This document shows, piece by piece, positions 18,945 to 30,099 of a DNA stretch of 64,000 nt. How positions within the stretch are numbered: position 1 is the stretch's first letter; the number at the start of each line of letters is the position of its first letter. Location of the stretch: NCBI RefSeq assembly GCF_031020795.1, contig NZ_JAVHJP010000004.1, forward strand, positions 192,073-256,072, read 5' to 3'. The notes under the pieces are model-generated. The model saw nothing but the letters and a program-made list of their open reading frames with translations, was not told where the DNA came from and made no database searches. Both the position numbers and the translations under genes were made by a program. This stretch comes from Hydrogenophaga pseudoflava (GTDB lineage Bacteria > Pseudomonadota > Gammaproteobacteria > Burkholderiales > Burkholderiaceae_C).

Positions 18945-19469
18945 ATGGCGATCTATGAACTCGACAGTAAGCGCCCGCAGGTGGCCGAATCGGCCTGGGT
19001 GGCCGAGAACGCGCAGGTGATCGGCGAGGTGCATCTCGCCCCCGGCAGCAGCGTGTGGTTCGGCGCCACGCTGCGGGGCGACACCGAGCCCATCGTGGTG
19101 GGCGAGGGCAGCAACATCCAGGACGGGTCGGTGCTGCACACCGACAAGAACCTGCCGCTGACCATCGGCCGCCACGTCACCGTGGGTCACCAGGTGATGC
19201 TGCACGGCTGCACCATCGGCGACGAATCGCTGATTGGCATCGGCGCCATCGTGCTCAACGGCGCGAAGATCGGTAAAAACTGCCTGGTCGGTGCCGGTGC
19301 CCTGGTCACCGAGGGCAAGGAGTTCCCCGACGGCTCCATGATCATCGGCAGCCCGGCCAAGGCCATGCGCCAGCTCACGCCCGAGCAGATCGACGGTCTT
19401 CGCCGCAGCGCCTTGCATTACATGGAGAACGCCGAGCGCTACCGCCAGGGCTTGAAAAAGGTCGGCTGA
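18945..19469 (+). CDS. Gamma-class carbonic anhydrase family protein
   Basis: 174 aa left-handed beta-helix with hexapeptide repeats. It has GATLRGDTEPIVVGEGSNIQDGSVLHTD and TVGHQVMLHGCTIGDESLIGIGAIVLNGA, which supply the three zinc-binding His of the Cam/YrdA/PaaY group. It may hydrate CO2, although many bacterial members have low or unknown activity. It reads divergently from DUF455 and is followed 37 bp later by hslO on the same strand. Confidence 0.9.
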   Translation: MAIYELDSKRPQVAESAWVAENAQVIGEVHLAPGSSVWFGATLRGDTEPIVVGEGSNIQDGSVLHTDKNLPLTIGRHVTVGHQVMLHGCTIGDESLIGIGAIVLNGAKIGKNCLVGAGALVTEGKEFPDGSMIIGSPAKAMRQLTPEQIDGLRRSALHYMENAERYRQGLKKVG

Positions 19470-19506
19470 TCCCGATCTGCGAGCGTTCTTTTTCTGAAAG
19501 CACAGA

Positions 19507-20487
19507 GTGTCCGAACTCCACAAATTCCTGTTTGAAGGCCTGCCGGTGCGCGGCATGCTGGTGCGCCTGACCGACAGCTGGCAGGAGATCCTGCGCCGCC
19601 GCCAGCAGGCCGGTGGCTACCCGGCCGCCGTGACCGAGCTGCTGGGCGAGATGGCCGCGGCGGCCACGCTGATGCAAGCCAACATCAAGTTCAATGGTGC
19701 GCTGATCCTGCAGGTCCAGGGCGACGGCCCGGTCAAGCTGGCGGTGGCCGAGGTGCAGCCCGATCTCGCGCTGCGCGCCACAGCCACCGTGACCGGCGAG
19801 GTCGCGGCCGACGCCCCGCTCTCGCACATGGTCAACGTCAACAACCAGGGACGCTGCGCCATCACGCTGGATCCCAAGGACCGCCTGCCCGGCCAGCAGC
19901 CCTACCAGGGCGTGGTGCCGCTGTTCGGAGACCGGCACGAAAAGCTGGAGAAGCTCAGCGAGGTCATCGAACACTACATGCTGCAGAGCGAGCAGCTCGA
20001 CACCTGCCTGGTGCTGGCCGCCAGCGACCAGGTGGCCGCCGGTCTGCTGATCCAACGCCTGCCGCTGCAGGGCGAATCGAACCTGTCCGGTGCGGGCGCG
20101 GTGGCCCGCGACGAAGACCAGATCGGCCGCAACGAGGACTACAACCGGATCGCCATCCTGGCCGCGAGTCTGAAGCGCGAGGAACTGCTGACGCTGGACG
20201 CCGACACCATCCTGCACCGCCTGTTCTGGGAAGAGGATGTGCGCCGTTTCGAACCGCAGACCGGCGCCGACGGCCCACGCTTTGCCTGCACCTGCTCGCG
20301 CGAGCGGGTGGCGGGCATGCTCAAGTCGCTGGGGCGTGAGGAGGTCGAGTCCATCATCGCCGAGCAGGGTCAGGTGGAGGTGGGTTGCGATTTCTGTGGC
20401 GCGCAGTACCACTTCGATCCGGTCGATGCCGCCCAGGTGTTCCTGCAGGCGGCGGCCCAGCCGCCCGTCGCCGGCGGCACGCACTGA
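19507..20487 (+). CDS. hslO: Redox-regulated chaperone Hsp33
   Basis: 326 aa, GTG start at 19507. The N-terminal Hsp33 fold is visible (FLFEGLPVRGMLVRL, LLGEMAAAATLMQANIKFNG). The C-terminal zinc/redox switch is CTCSRERV followed about 30 residues later by CDFCGAQY, giving the CxC and CxxC pairs. Oxidation releases zinc and activates the holdase under oxidative or hypochlorite stress. It converges with the AGE-epimerase gene; the stops are one base apart, and there is no visible terminator. Confidence 0.95.
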   Translation: MSELHKFLFEGLPVRGMLVRLTDSWQEILRRRQQAGGYPAAVTELLGEMAAAATLMQANIKFNGALILQVQGDGPVKLAVAEVQPDLALRATATVTGEVAADAPLSHMVNVNNQGRCAITLDPKDRLPGQQPYQGVVPLFGDRHEKLEKLSEVIEHYMLQSEQLDTCLVLAASDQVAAGLLIQRLPLQGESNLSGAGAVARDEDQIGRNEDYNRIAILAASLKREELLTLDADTILHRLFWEEDVRRFEPQTGADGPRFACTCSRERVAGMLKSLGREEVESIIAEQGQVEVGCDFCGAQYHFDPVDAAQVFLQAAAQPPVAGGTH

Positions 20488-20488
20488 G

Positions 20489-21691
20489 TCACTTCAGGAC
20501 ATCGAGCACATCGTGGCAGGCTCCCATGGTGTGGTAGTCCACCTTGCCGGCCGGGCTCTTTTCGTCCGAGTACTTGCGGTTGTCGGCCGAAAGGATGCGC
20601 CACCAGGCGCCGTGCTCGTGGTCCACGAAATGACGCCATGAGTAGGCCCAGAGGTGCTCGTAGGCCGCCCAGTAGCGCGGCTCGCCCGTGACGGTGGCCA
20701 GCCGCGCGGCGGCGGCCAGCGACTCGGCCTGCACCCAGAAGTACTTGTCGCTGTCGCAGATGCTGCCGTCGGGCGCGAAGCCGTAGTACAGGCCGCCGTG
20801 CTCGCCGTCCCAGGCCTTGTGCATCGCGGTGTCGAAGAAGTGGCGGGCACGTTCGACCAGGGCTGCATCGGGCCGGCGTTCGTTCAGTTGCAGCAGCAGC
20901 TTGGTCCACTCCGTCAGGTGACCAGGCTGGAATCCCCAGGGCCGGAAGATGTTGGTCTTGTCGTCCTTGTTGTAGTCCCAGTCCACCGTCCAGTCGGCCT
21001 TGTAGTGCTCCCAGACCAGCCCGTCGGCCAGGGCCGCCTGGCGCACGGTGATGTGCTCGGCCAGCAGGGCGGCGCGGTCCAGGTAGCGAGGCTCCTGTGT
21101 GGCGTCGTGGGCGGCCAGCAGGGCTTCGCACAGGTGCATGTTGGCGTTCTGCCCGCGGTAGGGCCGCACCTGCCAGTCGGCCGTGGCCTCGTCGGCGTAC
21201 AGGCCATGCTGCGGTTCCCAGAAGCGCCGCTCCAGCAGCTCGAAGGTCTGCGCGATGCCGGCGTGCGCGCCGGCCACGCCGGCCATGTGGGCGTGCGCAT
21301 GGGCCAGCAGCACGAAAGCCAGACCGTAGGCGTGGTTGGTGGCGTCCAGCACGCGGGCCTGACCGTCCCGCCAGTCGATCAGCCAGGCGTAGCCGCCGGT
21401 GTCCGGGCGGCGGTGCACGGGCAGGAAGTCGAAGGCCTGCTGCAGCGCCTGCCGTGCGGCCGGGCCACCGAGCCCGCGCCGCACCGCCATGCCCAGCGTG
21501 ACCACGTAGCGCGTGCTGCTCACCAGGTGCCTGGTATGCGCGTCGTAGACGCTGCCGTCGTCGCGCAGGAAGTGGAACAGCCCGCCGCTGGGATCGATCG
21601 CTCGCGGCAGGTAGAACGACAGCGTGTCTTCGATGTGGGCGCGCAGGAAGGCCGGCGAGCGGAAGTCGGGCAGGGGCGTGGCGGGAATCAT
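20489..21691 (-). CDS. AGE-family epimerase/isomerase
   Basis: 400 aa, an (alpha/alpha)6-barrel of the N-acylglucosamine 2-epimerase/mannose isomerase family. Visible: RYVVTLGMAV, a long helical core with LDATNHAYGLAFVLLAHA, QNANMHLCEALLAAHD, FRPWGFQPGHLTEWTKLLL and a C-terminal HTMGACHD, which place the conserved active-site His and Glu. Members interconvert mannose/fructose, cellobiose/glucosylmannose or N-acyl sugars. ATGA-coupled to the kinase-like gene upstream. Substrate undetermined. Confidence 0.86.
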   Translation of the reverse strand: MIPATPLPDFRSPAFLRAHIEDTLSFYLPRAIDPSGGLFHFLRDDGSVYDAHTRHLVSSTRYVVTLGMAVRRGLGGPAARQALQQAFDFLPVHRRPDTGGYAWLIDWRDGQARVLDATNHAYGLAFVLLAHAHAHMAGVAGAHAGIAQTFELLERRFWEPQHGLYADEATADWQVRPYRGQNANMHLCEALLAAHDATQEPRYLDRAALLAEHITVRQAALADGLVWEHYKADWTVDWDYNKDDKTNIFRPWGFQPGHLTEWTKLLLQLNERRPDAALVERARHFFDTAMHKAWDGEHGGLYYGFAPDGSICDSDKYFWVQAESLAAAARLATVTGEPRYWAAYEHLWAYSWRHFVDHEHGAWWRILSADNRKYSDEKSPAGKVDYHTMGACHDVLDVLK

Positions 21692-22362
21692 GGGCGGGTG
21701 TCTCCGTGGGTGTTGGGTGCCAGCAGCTTGCTGAACAGCCGGTGCTCGCAATCCGGGTCGCTGCATTGGTCGCAGCTCCAGGCGCGCCGGCCGGTGGTCA
21801 GTGTCTGTTCGGTGGTGGTGAGGTCCTGCCCCAGGCGCCGCCCGATGGCGCGCAGGGCCTGCTCGGTGCGGGCCGTTCCGCGGCCGTGGATGGTCTGGAA
21901 GGCCAGCCCCGCGGTCTGCAGTTCGCGCCGGATCACGGTGTCCACCGCATCGCGCACGGCGGGGCTGTCGCGAAAAAAGCCGTCGGCGACCCAGGGCAGG
22001 TCCAGACCCATCAGCAGGGTGAGGTCCACACGGCACTGCCAGGCCAGGGCTTCGCTCCAGAGCGAACGGTCCTGGAAATAGAGCTCGCTGTAGGCCGCGA
22101 TCACCAGGGGGGAGGTGTCTGCAATGACGACGCCCTCCGCGAGACGGGAAGCCGCTTCGTCGGTGAGGCGGGCCTGTTCGCGGGCCAGCGCGGCCTGCTC
22201 GTGCAGGTGAGGGGCACGGCGGTGTTGCTCGCACCAGTGGCGCAGATGTTCGGCCACCATCGCAGACGCCACCCCCCTTGCTGCAAGTTGCTCGCACAAG
22301 GCGCGAGCCAGGGAGGTCTTGCCGGTGGATTCGCCGCCGAGCAGCGTGACCACAAGTGCCAC
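21688..22362 (-). CDS. NadR-like P-loop kinase with C-terminal cysteine cluster
   Basis: 224 aa. Walker A is LLGGESTGKTSLARAL; later come VIADTSPLVIAAYSE and the WVADGFFRD segment, as in the ribosylnicotinamide kinase part of NadR (AAA_28-like). There is no nucleotidyltransferase domain. The C-terminus carries WSCDQCSDPDCEHRLF, a CxxC-x3-C cluster that could bind zinc. It sits between ftsB and the epimerase gene, overlapping the latter. A nucleoside or sugar kinase role is possible; the substrate is not determined. Confidence 0.72.
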   Translation of the reverse strand: MALVVTLLGGESTGKTSLARALCEQLAARGVASAMVAEHLRHWCEQHRRAPHLHEQAALAREQARLTDEAASRLAEGVVIADTSPLVIAAYSELYFQDRSLWSEALAWQCRVDLTLLMGLDLPWVADGFFRDSPAVRDAVDTVIRRELQTAGLAFQTIHGRGTARTEQALRAIGRRLGQDLTTTEQTLTTGRRAWSCDQCSDPDCEHRLFSKLLAPNTHGDTRP

Positions 22363-22370
22363 GGCGCGGC

Positions 22371-22655
22371 TCAGGGCTTCTTGTGGGCGATCTGCACGAA
22401 GATCTCGTTGGGCCGGACCATGCCCAGATCGTTGCGGGCCAGCTCCTCGACCATGCCCAGGCCTTCTTCAAGGTCGCGCACCTCGTTGGCGAGCCGCTCG
22501 TTGCGCTGTCGCGCTTCCTGGTTGACCGACTCCAGGGCGGCCAGTTCGGCCTTCATGCGCGAGACCTGGGGCACGCTGCCCCGGCCGAACCACAGCTGCG
22601 CGTGCAGCACGAGCAGCAGCGTGATCAGCAGGCCGGGGACGATGCGATGTGCCAT
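22371..22655 (-). CDS. ftsB: Cell division protein FtsB
   Basis: 94 aa. A single N-terminal membrane helix (about 5-24) is followed by a coiled coil (MKAELAALESVNQEARQRNERLANEVRDLEEGLGMVEELAR) and the conserved end NDLGMVRPNEIFVQI. It is the bitopic divisome subunit that pairs with FtsL and FtsQ. The location just after eno is the usual betaproteobacterial arrangement. Confidence 0.94.
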   Translation of the reverse strand: MAHRIVPGLLITLLLVLHAQLWFGRGSVPQVSRMKAELAALESVNQEARQRNERLANEVRDLEEGLGMVEELARNDLGMVRPNEIFVQIAHKKP

Positions 22656-22702
22656 GGAGCAGTATTGCTTGGTCTGGCGTCCGGAGGAGCCGCCGGTCCA
22701 GA

Positions 22703-24010
<1,308 letters not shown>

Positions 24011-24035
24011 TCAAAAAAGAAATCGGGACGGGCGT

Positions 24036-24323
24036 TCAGACACCCTCAACGGCAAACATGCGGATCGAACCCGCGCCCTCGCGCAGCGAGCGCGCATGGG
24101 TGTAGGTTTGTGAGCGGTAGTAAGCCTGCGCGGTGGCGATGTCCTTGAACTTCAGCACCACGACCCGCTGCGGCTGCCAGTCGCCTTCCAGCGGCTCCAC
24201 CCGGCCACCGCGCACCAGCACCTCGGCGCCGAACTCCTGCATGGCGCGCGTGCTCCACTCGCGGTAGACCTTCATCTGCTCTTCGTTGGTGACGGTCACG
24301 TCCGCAATGATGTACGCGCTCAT
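24036..24323 (-). CDS. DUF1330 family protein
   Basis: 95 aa ferredoxin-like alpha+beta protein: [22 protein letters not shown], a central [18 protein letters not shown] and [17 protein letters not shown], the standard DUF1330 pattern related to dimeric alpha-beta barrel monooxygenase-like proteins. No function is established. The start overlaps the kdsA stop as ATGA, and it lies 46 bp upstream of eno, an arrangement seen in related genera. Confidence 0.85.
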   Translation of the reverse strand: MSAYIIADVTVTNEEQMKVYREWSTRAMQEFGAEVLVRGGRVEPLEGDWQPQRVVVLKFKDIATAQAYYRSQTYTHARSLREGAGSIRMFAVEGV

Positions 24324-25174
24324 TGGAAATCGTTCTCCAGCAACGGAGTTGTTTTGGTTACGGAATCGAGCGCGACCAGGGTTTCCAGCAGCGCCTTCAT
24401 GCGGCCCAGCGGCACGGCGTTGGGACCGTCGGACCAGGCCTCGGCCGGCTTAGGGTGGGTTTCCATGAACAGGCCCGACACGCCCGCCGCCACACCCGCA
24501 CGGGCCAGCACCGGCACCATCTCGCGGGCCCCGCCACTGACCGCGCCCAGCCCGCCGGGTTTCTGGACTGAGTGGGTCACGTCGAACACCACCGGCGCGC
24601 CGGACTTGCGCATCTCGGCCAGGCTGGTCATGTCGGCCACCAGGTTGTTGTAGCCGAAGCTCACGCCGCGTTCGCAGGCCAGGAATCGGTCTTCTGACAG
24701 GCCGGCTTCCTTCGCGGCGGCGCGGGCCTTGTCGATCACGTTCTTCATGTCCCAGGGCGCCAGGAACTGGCCCTTCTTGATGTTCACCGGCTTGCCCGAC
24801 TGGGCCACGGCGCGGATGAAATCGGTCTGGCGGCACAGGAAGGCCGGGGTCTGCAGCACGTCGACCACGCTGGCCACTTCGGCCACCTGCGATTCGTCGT
24901 GCACGTCGGTCAGGATGGGCAGCTGCAACTGCCTGCGCACCTCGTCCAGGATCTTCAGGCCGGCGTCCAGGCCCACGCCGCGCTGGCTGGTGCCCGACGA
25001 GCGGTTGGCCTTGTCGAACGAGCCCTTGTAGATCAGCGGAATGCCGAGCGCCGTGCAGATCTCCTTGAGCTGGCCCGCGACGTCGAGCGACATCTGCAGG
25101 CCTTCGATGGAGCAGGTGCCGGCGATCAGGAAGAAGCGCTTGTCCAGTCCGACGTCGAATCCGCAGAGTTGCAT
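24320..25174 (-). CDS. kdsA: 3-deoxy-8-phosphooctulonate synthase (KDO-8-P synthase)
   Basis: 284 aa. Condenses phosphoenolpyruvate and arabinose-5-phosphate to KDO-8-phosphate for the lipopolysaccharide inner core. Motifs: [77 protein letters not shown] and a C-terminal [15 protein letters not shown]. Position and family imply the cytoplasm. Located 13 bp after pyrG, the classic pyrG-kdsA-eno order. Confidence 0.97.
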   Translation of the reverse strand: MQLCGFDVGLDKRFFLIAGTCSIEGLQMSLDVAGQLKEICTALGIPLIYKGSFDKANRSSGTSQRGVGLDAGLKILDEVRRQLQLPILTDVHDESQVAEVASVVDVLQTPAFLCRQTDFIRAVAQSGKPVNIKKGQFLAPWDMKNVIDKARAAAKEAGLSEDRFLACERGVSFGYNNLVADMTSLAEMRKSGAPVVFDVTHSVQKPGGLGAVSGGAREMVPVLARAGVAAGVSGLFMETHPKPAEAWSDGPNAVPLGRMKALLETLVALDSVTKTTPLLENDFQ

Positions 25175-25187
25175 GGCTGTGTTCCGA

Positions 25188-26885
<1,698 letters not shown>

Positions 26886-26958
26886 TTATAGGCGCCACCC
26901 CCTGTTCGCCCGGCTGTGCGGAGCGGTCGCGGCTCGGCCGGTCCGCGGGCTGTGATGG

Positions 26959-27507
26959 TCAGCGATTGCCGCGCACCCGCAGCAGGAAATTCCTCTCCAG
27001 CTTGCCGCCACCGCTGGCCTGCGCCGTCACGGTCACGAGGAAGTCCTCGTCCTGGCCGGAGCTGTTGTCGTAGCACTCGGGGAAGCCCTTGCAGGTCTGG
27101 GTGATGAGGCCGGTGGCGCTGTTGATGCGCAGGTTGGCCAGCAGGGCCGCGACCGCACTGCCCGAGGCGCTGACGCCATCGATCTTGAAGGTGTAGCTCA
27201 GGGTCTCGCCGGCCGGGGGCGTGGCCGAGGTGTCGATGGCCCAGCGGGACTGGGTGGCGGTGCTGCCCGCGTAGGCGGGATTGACCGGCCCGAAATCGGC
27301 TTCGTTGCCGGAGTAGAAGCTGCCGTCGGGCCGGATCTTGTCCAGCGGGTGGTAGCTGTCGCTGTCGGCAAACCAGACATTGGCCAGGGCCCCTCCCGTG
27401 GGCGCTTCGCCTTCCGGTCCGTCGGAACCTCCTCCACAGGCGGCCAGGGAGGCCAGGACAACGCTGGCGCTGAGAAGCATCGGGAGTCGGGTCATGTGCA
27501 TGGCCAA
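26959..27507 (-). CDS. Putative lipoprotein of unknown function
   Basis: 182 aa. Signal with lipobox LAAC (Cys24) followed by a Gly-rich linker GGGSDGPEG. The mature part has one region with ADSDSYHPLDKIRPDGSFYSGNEADFG and an Ig-like C-terminal half. Several ATGs near the start (27507, 27501, 27495) are equally plausible. No family recognised. Divergent from coaBC with about 96 bp between starts. Confidence 0.7.
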   Translation of the reverse strand: MAMHMTRLPMLLSASVVLASLAACGGGSDGPEGEAPTGGALANVWFADSDSYHPLDKIRPDGSFYSGNEADFGPVNPAYAGSTATQSRWAIDTSATPPAGETLSYTFKIDGVSASGSAVAALLANLRINSATGLITQTCKGFPECYDNSSGQDEDFLVTVTAQASGGGKLERNFLLRVRGNR

Positions 27508-27603
27508 AGGTGTGCTGGTGAGTGAAAAAACATCAGATGGCCGATTATGGATTCGCCCGGCCCGGGCTTGTTCGGGAACATTTCAAACTGCTACATTGCG
27601 GCC

Positions 27604-28854
27604 ATGAGCGAACTCGCCGGCAAACACATTGTTCTGGGTCTTTCGGGCGGAATCGCCTGCTACAAGGCGGCCGAATTCTGCCGAGCCCTGATCAAGGCCG
27701 GCGCCACCGTCCAGGTGGTCATGACCGACGCGGCCACGCAGTTCATCACGCCGGTCACGATGCAGGCCCTGTCAGGCCGCACGGTATTCTCGTCGCAGTG
27801 GGACGACCGCCACGCGGCGGGTGTGGACAACAACATGCCCCACATCAACCTGAGCCGGGAAGCCGACGCGATCGTGGTGGCCCCCGCCAGCGCCGACTTC
27901 ATGGCCAAGCTGCTGCACGGCCGTGCCGACGACCTGCTCAGCCTGATGTGCCTGGCGCGCCCGATCGATAAGGTGCCGCTCATCCTGGCGCCGGCCATGA
28001 ACCGCGAGATGTGGGCCCACCCGGCCACGCAGCGCAACGTGGCCCAACTCAAGGCAGATGGCGCCACGGTGCTGGACGTGGGCGTGGGCGATCAGGCCTG
28101 TGGCGAGATTGGCGACGGGCGCATGCTCGAACCGGACGAACTGCTGTACGAGCTCGTCCGCTTCTTCACGCCCAAGCTGCTGGCCGGCCAGCAGGTGCTG
28201 GTCAGCGCCGGCCCGACCTTCGAGGCGATCGACCCGGTGCGTGGCCTGACCAACCTCTCCAGCGGCAAGATGGGCTTTGCCATCGCGAGGGCGGCGCACG
28301 AAGCGGGTGCGCACGTGACGCTGGTGGCCGGACCGGTGAGCCTGCCGACCCCCCGCGGCGTGGGGCGCATCAACGTCAAGTCCGCGCTGAACATGCAGAA
28401 GACGCTCAATGTGCTGAGCCAGAACGCCACCGTGTTCGTCTCGGCAGCGGCCGTGGCCGATTGGCGTCCGGTCGAGATGGCGGTGCAGAAGATCAAGAAA
28501 GACGGTTCCGGACAGGTGCCGACCCTGGGATTCGTCGAGAACCCCGACATCCTCGCCGGCATCGCCCAGACCACACGGGCACAGAGCCGGGCGCTGTACT
28601 GCGTGGGGTTTGCCGCCGAAAGCGAGGATCTGCTGGCCCATGCGCAGGCCAAGCGTGTTCGCAAGGGCGTGCCGCTGCTGGTGGGCAACATCGGCCCGGA
28701 CACCTTCGGCCAGGACGACAACGCCCTGCTGCTGGTCGACGAGCAGGGCAGTGCCGAGCTGCCCCGGGCGTCCAAGCTGCAGCTGGCGCGCCAGCTGGTG
28801 GCAGAGATCGCACGGCGTCTGCCCAACCCCTCGCCACTGCCTTCGACCACCTGA
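27604..28854 (+). CDS. coaBC: Bifunctional phosphopantothenoylcysteine decarboxylase/synthase
   Basis: 416 aa from the ATG at 27604. The CoaC half (about 1-190) shows VLGLSGGIACYKAAEF, SSQWDDRHAAGVDNNMPHINLS (catalytic His), PAMNREMW and GDGRMLEP. The CoaB half (about 195-416) shows VLVSAGPTFEAIDPVRGLTNLSSGKMG, FVSAAAVADWRP and KIKKDGSG. It supplies 4'-phosphopantetheine for coenzyme A. A longer upstream in-frame extension is ignored because homology begins here. Confidence 0.96.
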   Translation: MSELAGKHIVLGLSGGIACYKAAEFCRALIKAGATVQVVMTDAATQFITPVTMQALSGRTVFSSQWDDRHAAGVDNNMPHINLSREADAIVVAPASADFMAKLLHGRADDLLSLMCLARPIDKVPLILAPAMNREMWAHPATQRNVAQLKADGATVLDVGVGDQACGEIGDGRMLEPDELLYELVRFFTPKLLAGQQVLVSAGPTFEAIDPVRGLTNLSSGKMGFAIARAAHEAGAHVTLVAGPVSLPTPRGVGRINVKSALNMQKTLNVLSQNATVFVSAAAVADWRPVEMAVQKIKKDGSGQVPTLGFVENPDILAGIAQTTRAQSRALYCVGFAAESEDLLAHAQAKRVRKGVPLLVGNIGPDTFGQDDNALLLVDEQGSAELPRASKLQLARQLVAEIARRLPNPSPLPSTT

Positions 28855-28861
28855 CTCTGTG

Positions 28862-28879
28862 GCACCGGTTGCCCGGTGC
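28862..28879 (+). terminator. Short hairpin after coaBC
   Basis: GCACCGG-TTGC-CCGGTGC forms a 7-bp stem with a 4-base loop eight bases after the coaBC stop. There is no T-run, so termination may be partial. Listed as a candidate only. Confidence 0.4.
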
Positions 28880-28892
28880 GGGCAAGCTCGTT

Positions 28893-28924
28893 ATCATCGA
28901 ATAAGCAATTGCTTATTCGATGAT
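28893..28924. promoter_or_regulatory. Perfect 32-bp palindrome, candidate operator
   Basis: The half-site ATCATCGAATAAGCAA is followed directly by its exact reverse complement. It is AT-rich in a GC-rich genome. It ends 15 bp before the metallo-hydrolase ATG at 28940, immediately before the AGGAG ribosome-binding site, and is followed by TTTTTA. Size and base composition resemble operators of dimeric winged-helix repressors such as ArsR/SmtB types, though that match is inferred. As RNA it would fold into a long hairpin next to the ribosome-binding site and could also act as a terminator for coaBC. Confidence 0.7.
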
Positions 28925-28939
28925 TTTTAGGAGACGCCC

Positions 28940-30013
28940 ATGCCATTCCCCCTTCCGACACGACGGCCCTCGCGGCCAGGTGTTCCTTCCGACACTCTCA
29001 ACGAGTCCCGGCGCCACTGGGTGCGGACCATTGCCGGCCTGGGCGCCGCCGGGGCGGGGCTGGCCCTGGTGCCCGAGGTCCGGCTGTTCGCCCAGCAGGT
29101 CCAGGAGTTCATCGAAGGCCTGCCGGTGCCCGACGTCAAACCCGAGCAACTGTCTCCCCACGTGTGGATGGTCTATGCAAAGGAAGGCTTTCCGACGCAG
29201 GAGAACCAGGGCCTGATGGCGAGTGTCGTCTTCGTGGTGACACGCAAGGGCGTGGTGGTACTGGACAGCGGTGCTTCGTTGCAGATCGGCCAGATGGCGA
29301 TCCGCATGATCAGGACCGTCACCCCCAAGCCGGTGATCGCGGTCTTCAACAGCCACTACCACGGCGACCACTGGCTGGGCAACCACGCCTTCGCCGACGC
29401 CTATGGCAAGGACCTGCCCATCCATGCGCTGGCCTACACGCGCGAGCAGATCGCCGGTCAGGAAGGCAGCCTCTGGCGCAGCCTCATGGAGCGCTGGACC
29501 AATCAGGCGACGCTGGGCACCAAGGTGGTGGCGCCCAACCAGACCGTGGAGCACGGACAGGTGTTCGACTACGGCGACGTGCAGATCCGGTTGCACCACT
29601 ACGGCCGGGCGCACACGCCGTCGGACCTGTGTTTCGAAGTCGTTCAGGACAAGCTGACCTACGTCGGCGACATCGCGATGGAGAACCGCATCGCCAACAT
29701 CGACGACGGTTCCTACCCCGGCACCTTCAAGTACTACGACGCGCTCAAGAAGGCCGCGGGCGACCAGCTCTGGCTGCCGGGCCACGGCCGGGGCAGCAAG
29801 GGCCTGCTGGACACCTACGGCACCTTCATGAAGGGCATCTGGGAGCCCTGCGTGCAGGCGGTCAAGGAGGGCATTCCGCTGGACGGCGCCAAGGCGCTGG
29901 TGCTGAAGGACCCGCGGGTCGCCAGCCGTGCCAAGACCATGGCCGGCTTCGAGAGCAACATCGGCAAGTACACCAGCCTGGCGTATCTCGAAGCCGAGAA
30001 AGAAGCGTTCTAG
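28940..30013 (+). CDS. MBL-fold metallo-hydrolase with Tat-like signal
   Basis: 357 aa. An N-terminal segment SRRHWVRTIAGLGAAGAGLAL looks like a twin-arginine signal (Arg24-Arg25). The metallo-beta-lactamase fold follows, with NSHYHGDHWLGNHAFAD (HxHxDH), HHYGRAHTPSD and a later LPGHGRG, so a complete di-metal site is present. The closest relatives by pattern are SoxH/quinoprotein-associated and related periplasmic hydrolases. It is alone, downstream of the 32-bp palindrome. Substrate unknown. Confidence 0.82.
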   Translation: MPFPLPTRRPSRPGVPSDTLNESRRHWVRTIAGLGAAGAGLALVPEVRLFAQQVQEFIEGLPVPDVKPEQLSPHVWMVYAKEGFPTQENQGLMASVVFVVTRKGVVVLDSGASLQIGQMAIRMIRTVTPKPVIAVFNSHYHGDHWLGNHAFADAYGKDLPIHALAYTREQIAGQEGSLWRSLMERWTNQATLGTKVVAPNQTVEHGQVFDYGDVQIRLHHYGRAHTPSDLCFEVVQDKLTYVGDIAMENRIANIDDGSYPGTFKYYDALKKAAGDQLWLPGHGRGSKGLLDTYGTFMKGIWEPCVQAVKEGIPLDGAKALVLKDPRVASRAKTMAGFESNIGKYTSLAYLEAEKEAF

Positions 30014-30019
30014 AAAAAT

Positions 30020-30099
30020 CGATCCGCCGCCGGGCCGCCCCAAGGCGGATCAACCCCCTCGGGGGGCAGCGACCCGCGCAGCGGCGGAGCGTGGGGGCG
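30020..30099. repeat. Dispersed GC-rich repeat, family 2 (copy A)
   Basis: About 80 bp. Its reverse complement matches the copy at 45489-45566, sharing CCCCCACGCTCCGCCGCT, GGGTCGCTGCCCCCC and CTTGGGGCGGCCCGGCG blocks. It lies between convergent gene ends and contains self-complementary G/C runs, so it may also serve as a terminator. Confidence 0.75.

Noticed and set aside
28860-28925. Classic Rho-independent terminator made by the 32-bp palindrome
   Set aside because: The stem is AT-rich and followed by only five T next to a ribosome-binding site, so an operator is the likelier first reading, although termination is not excluded.
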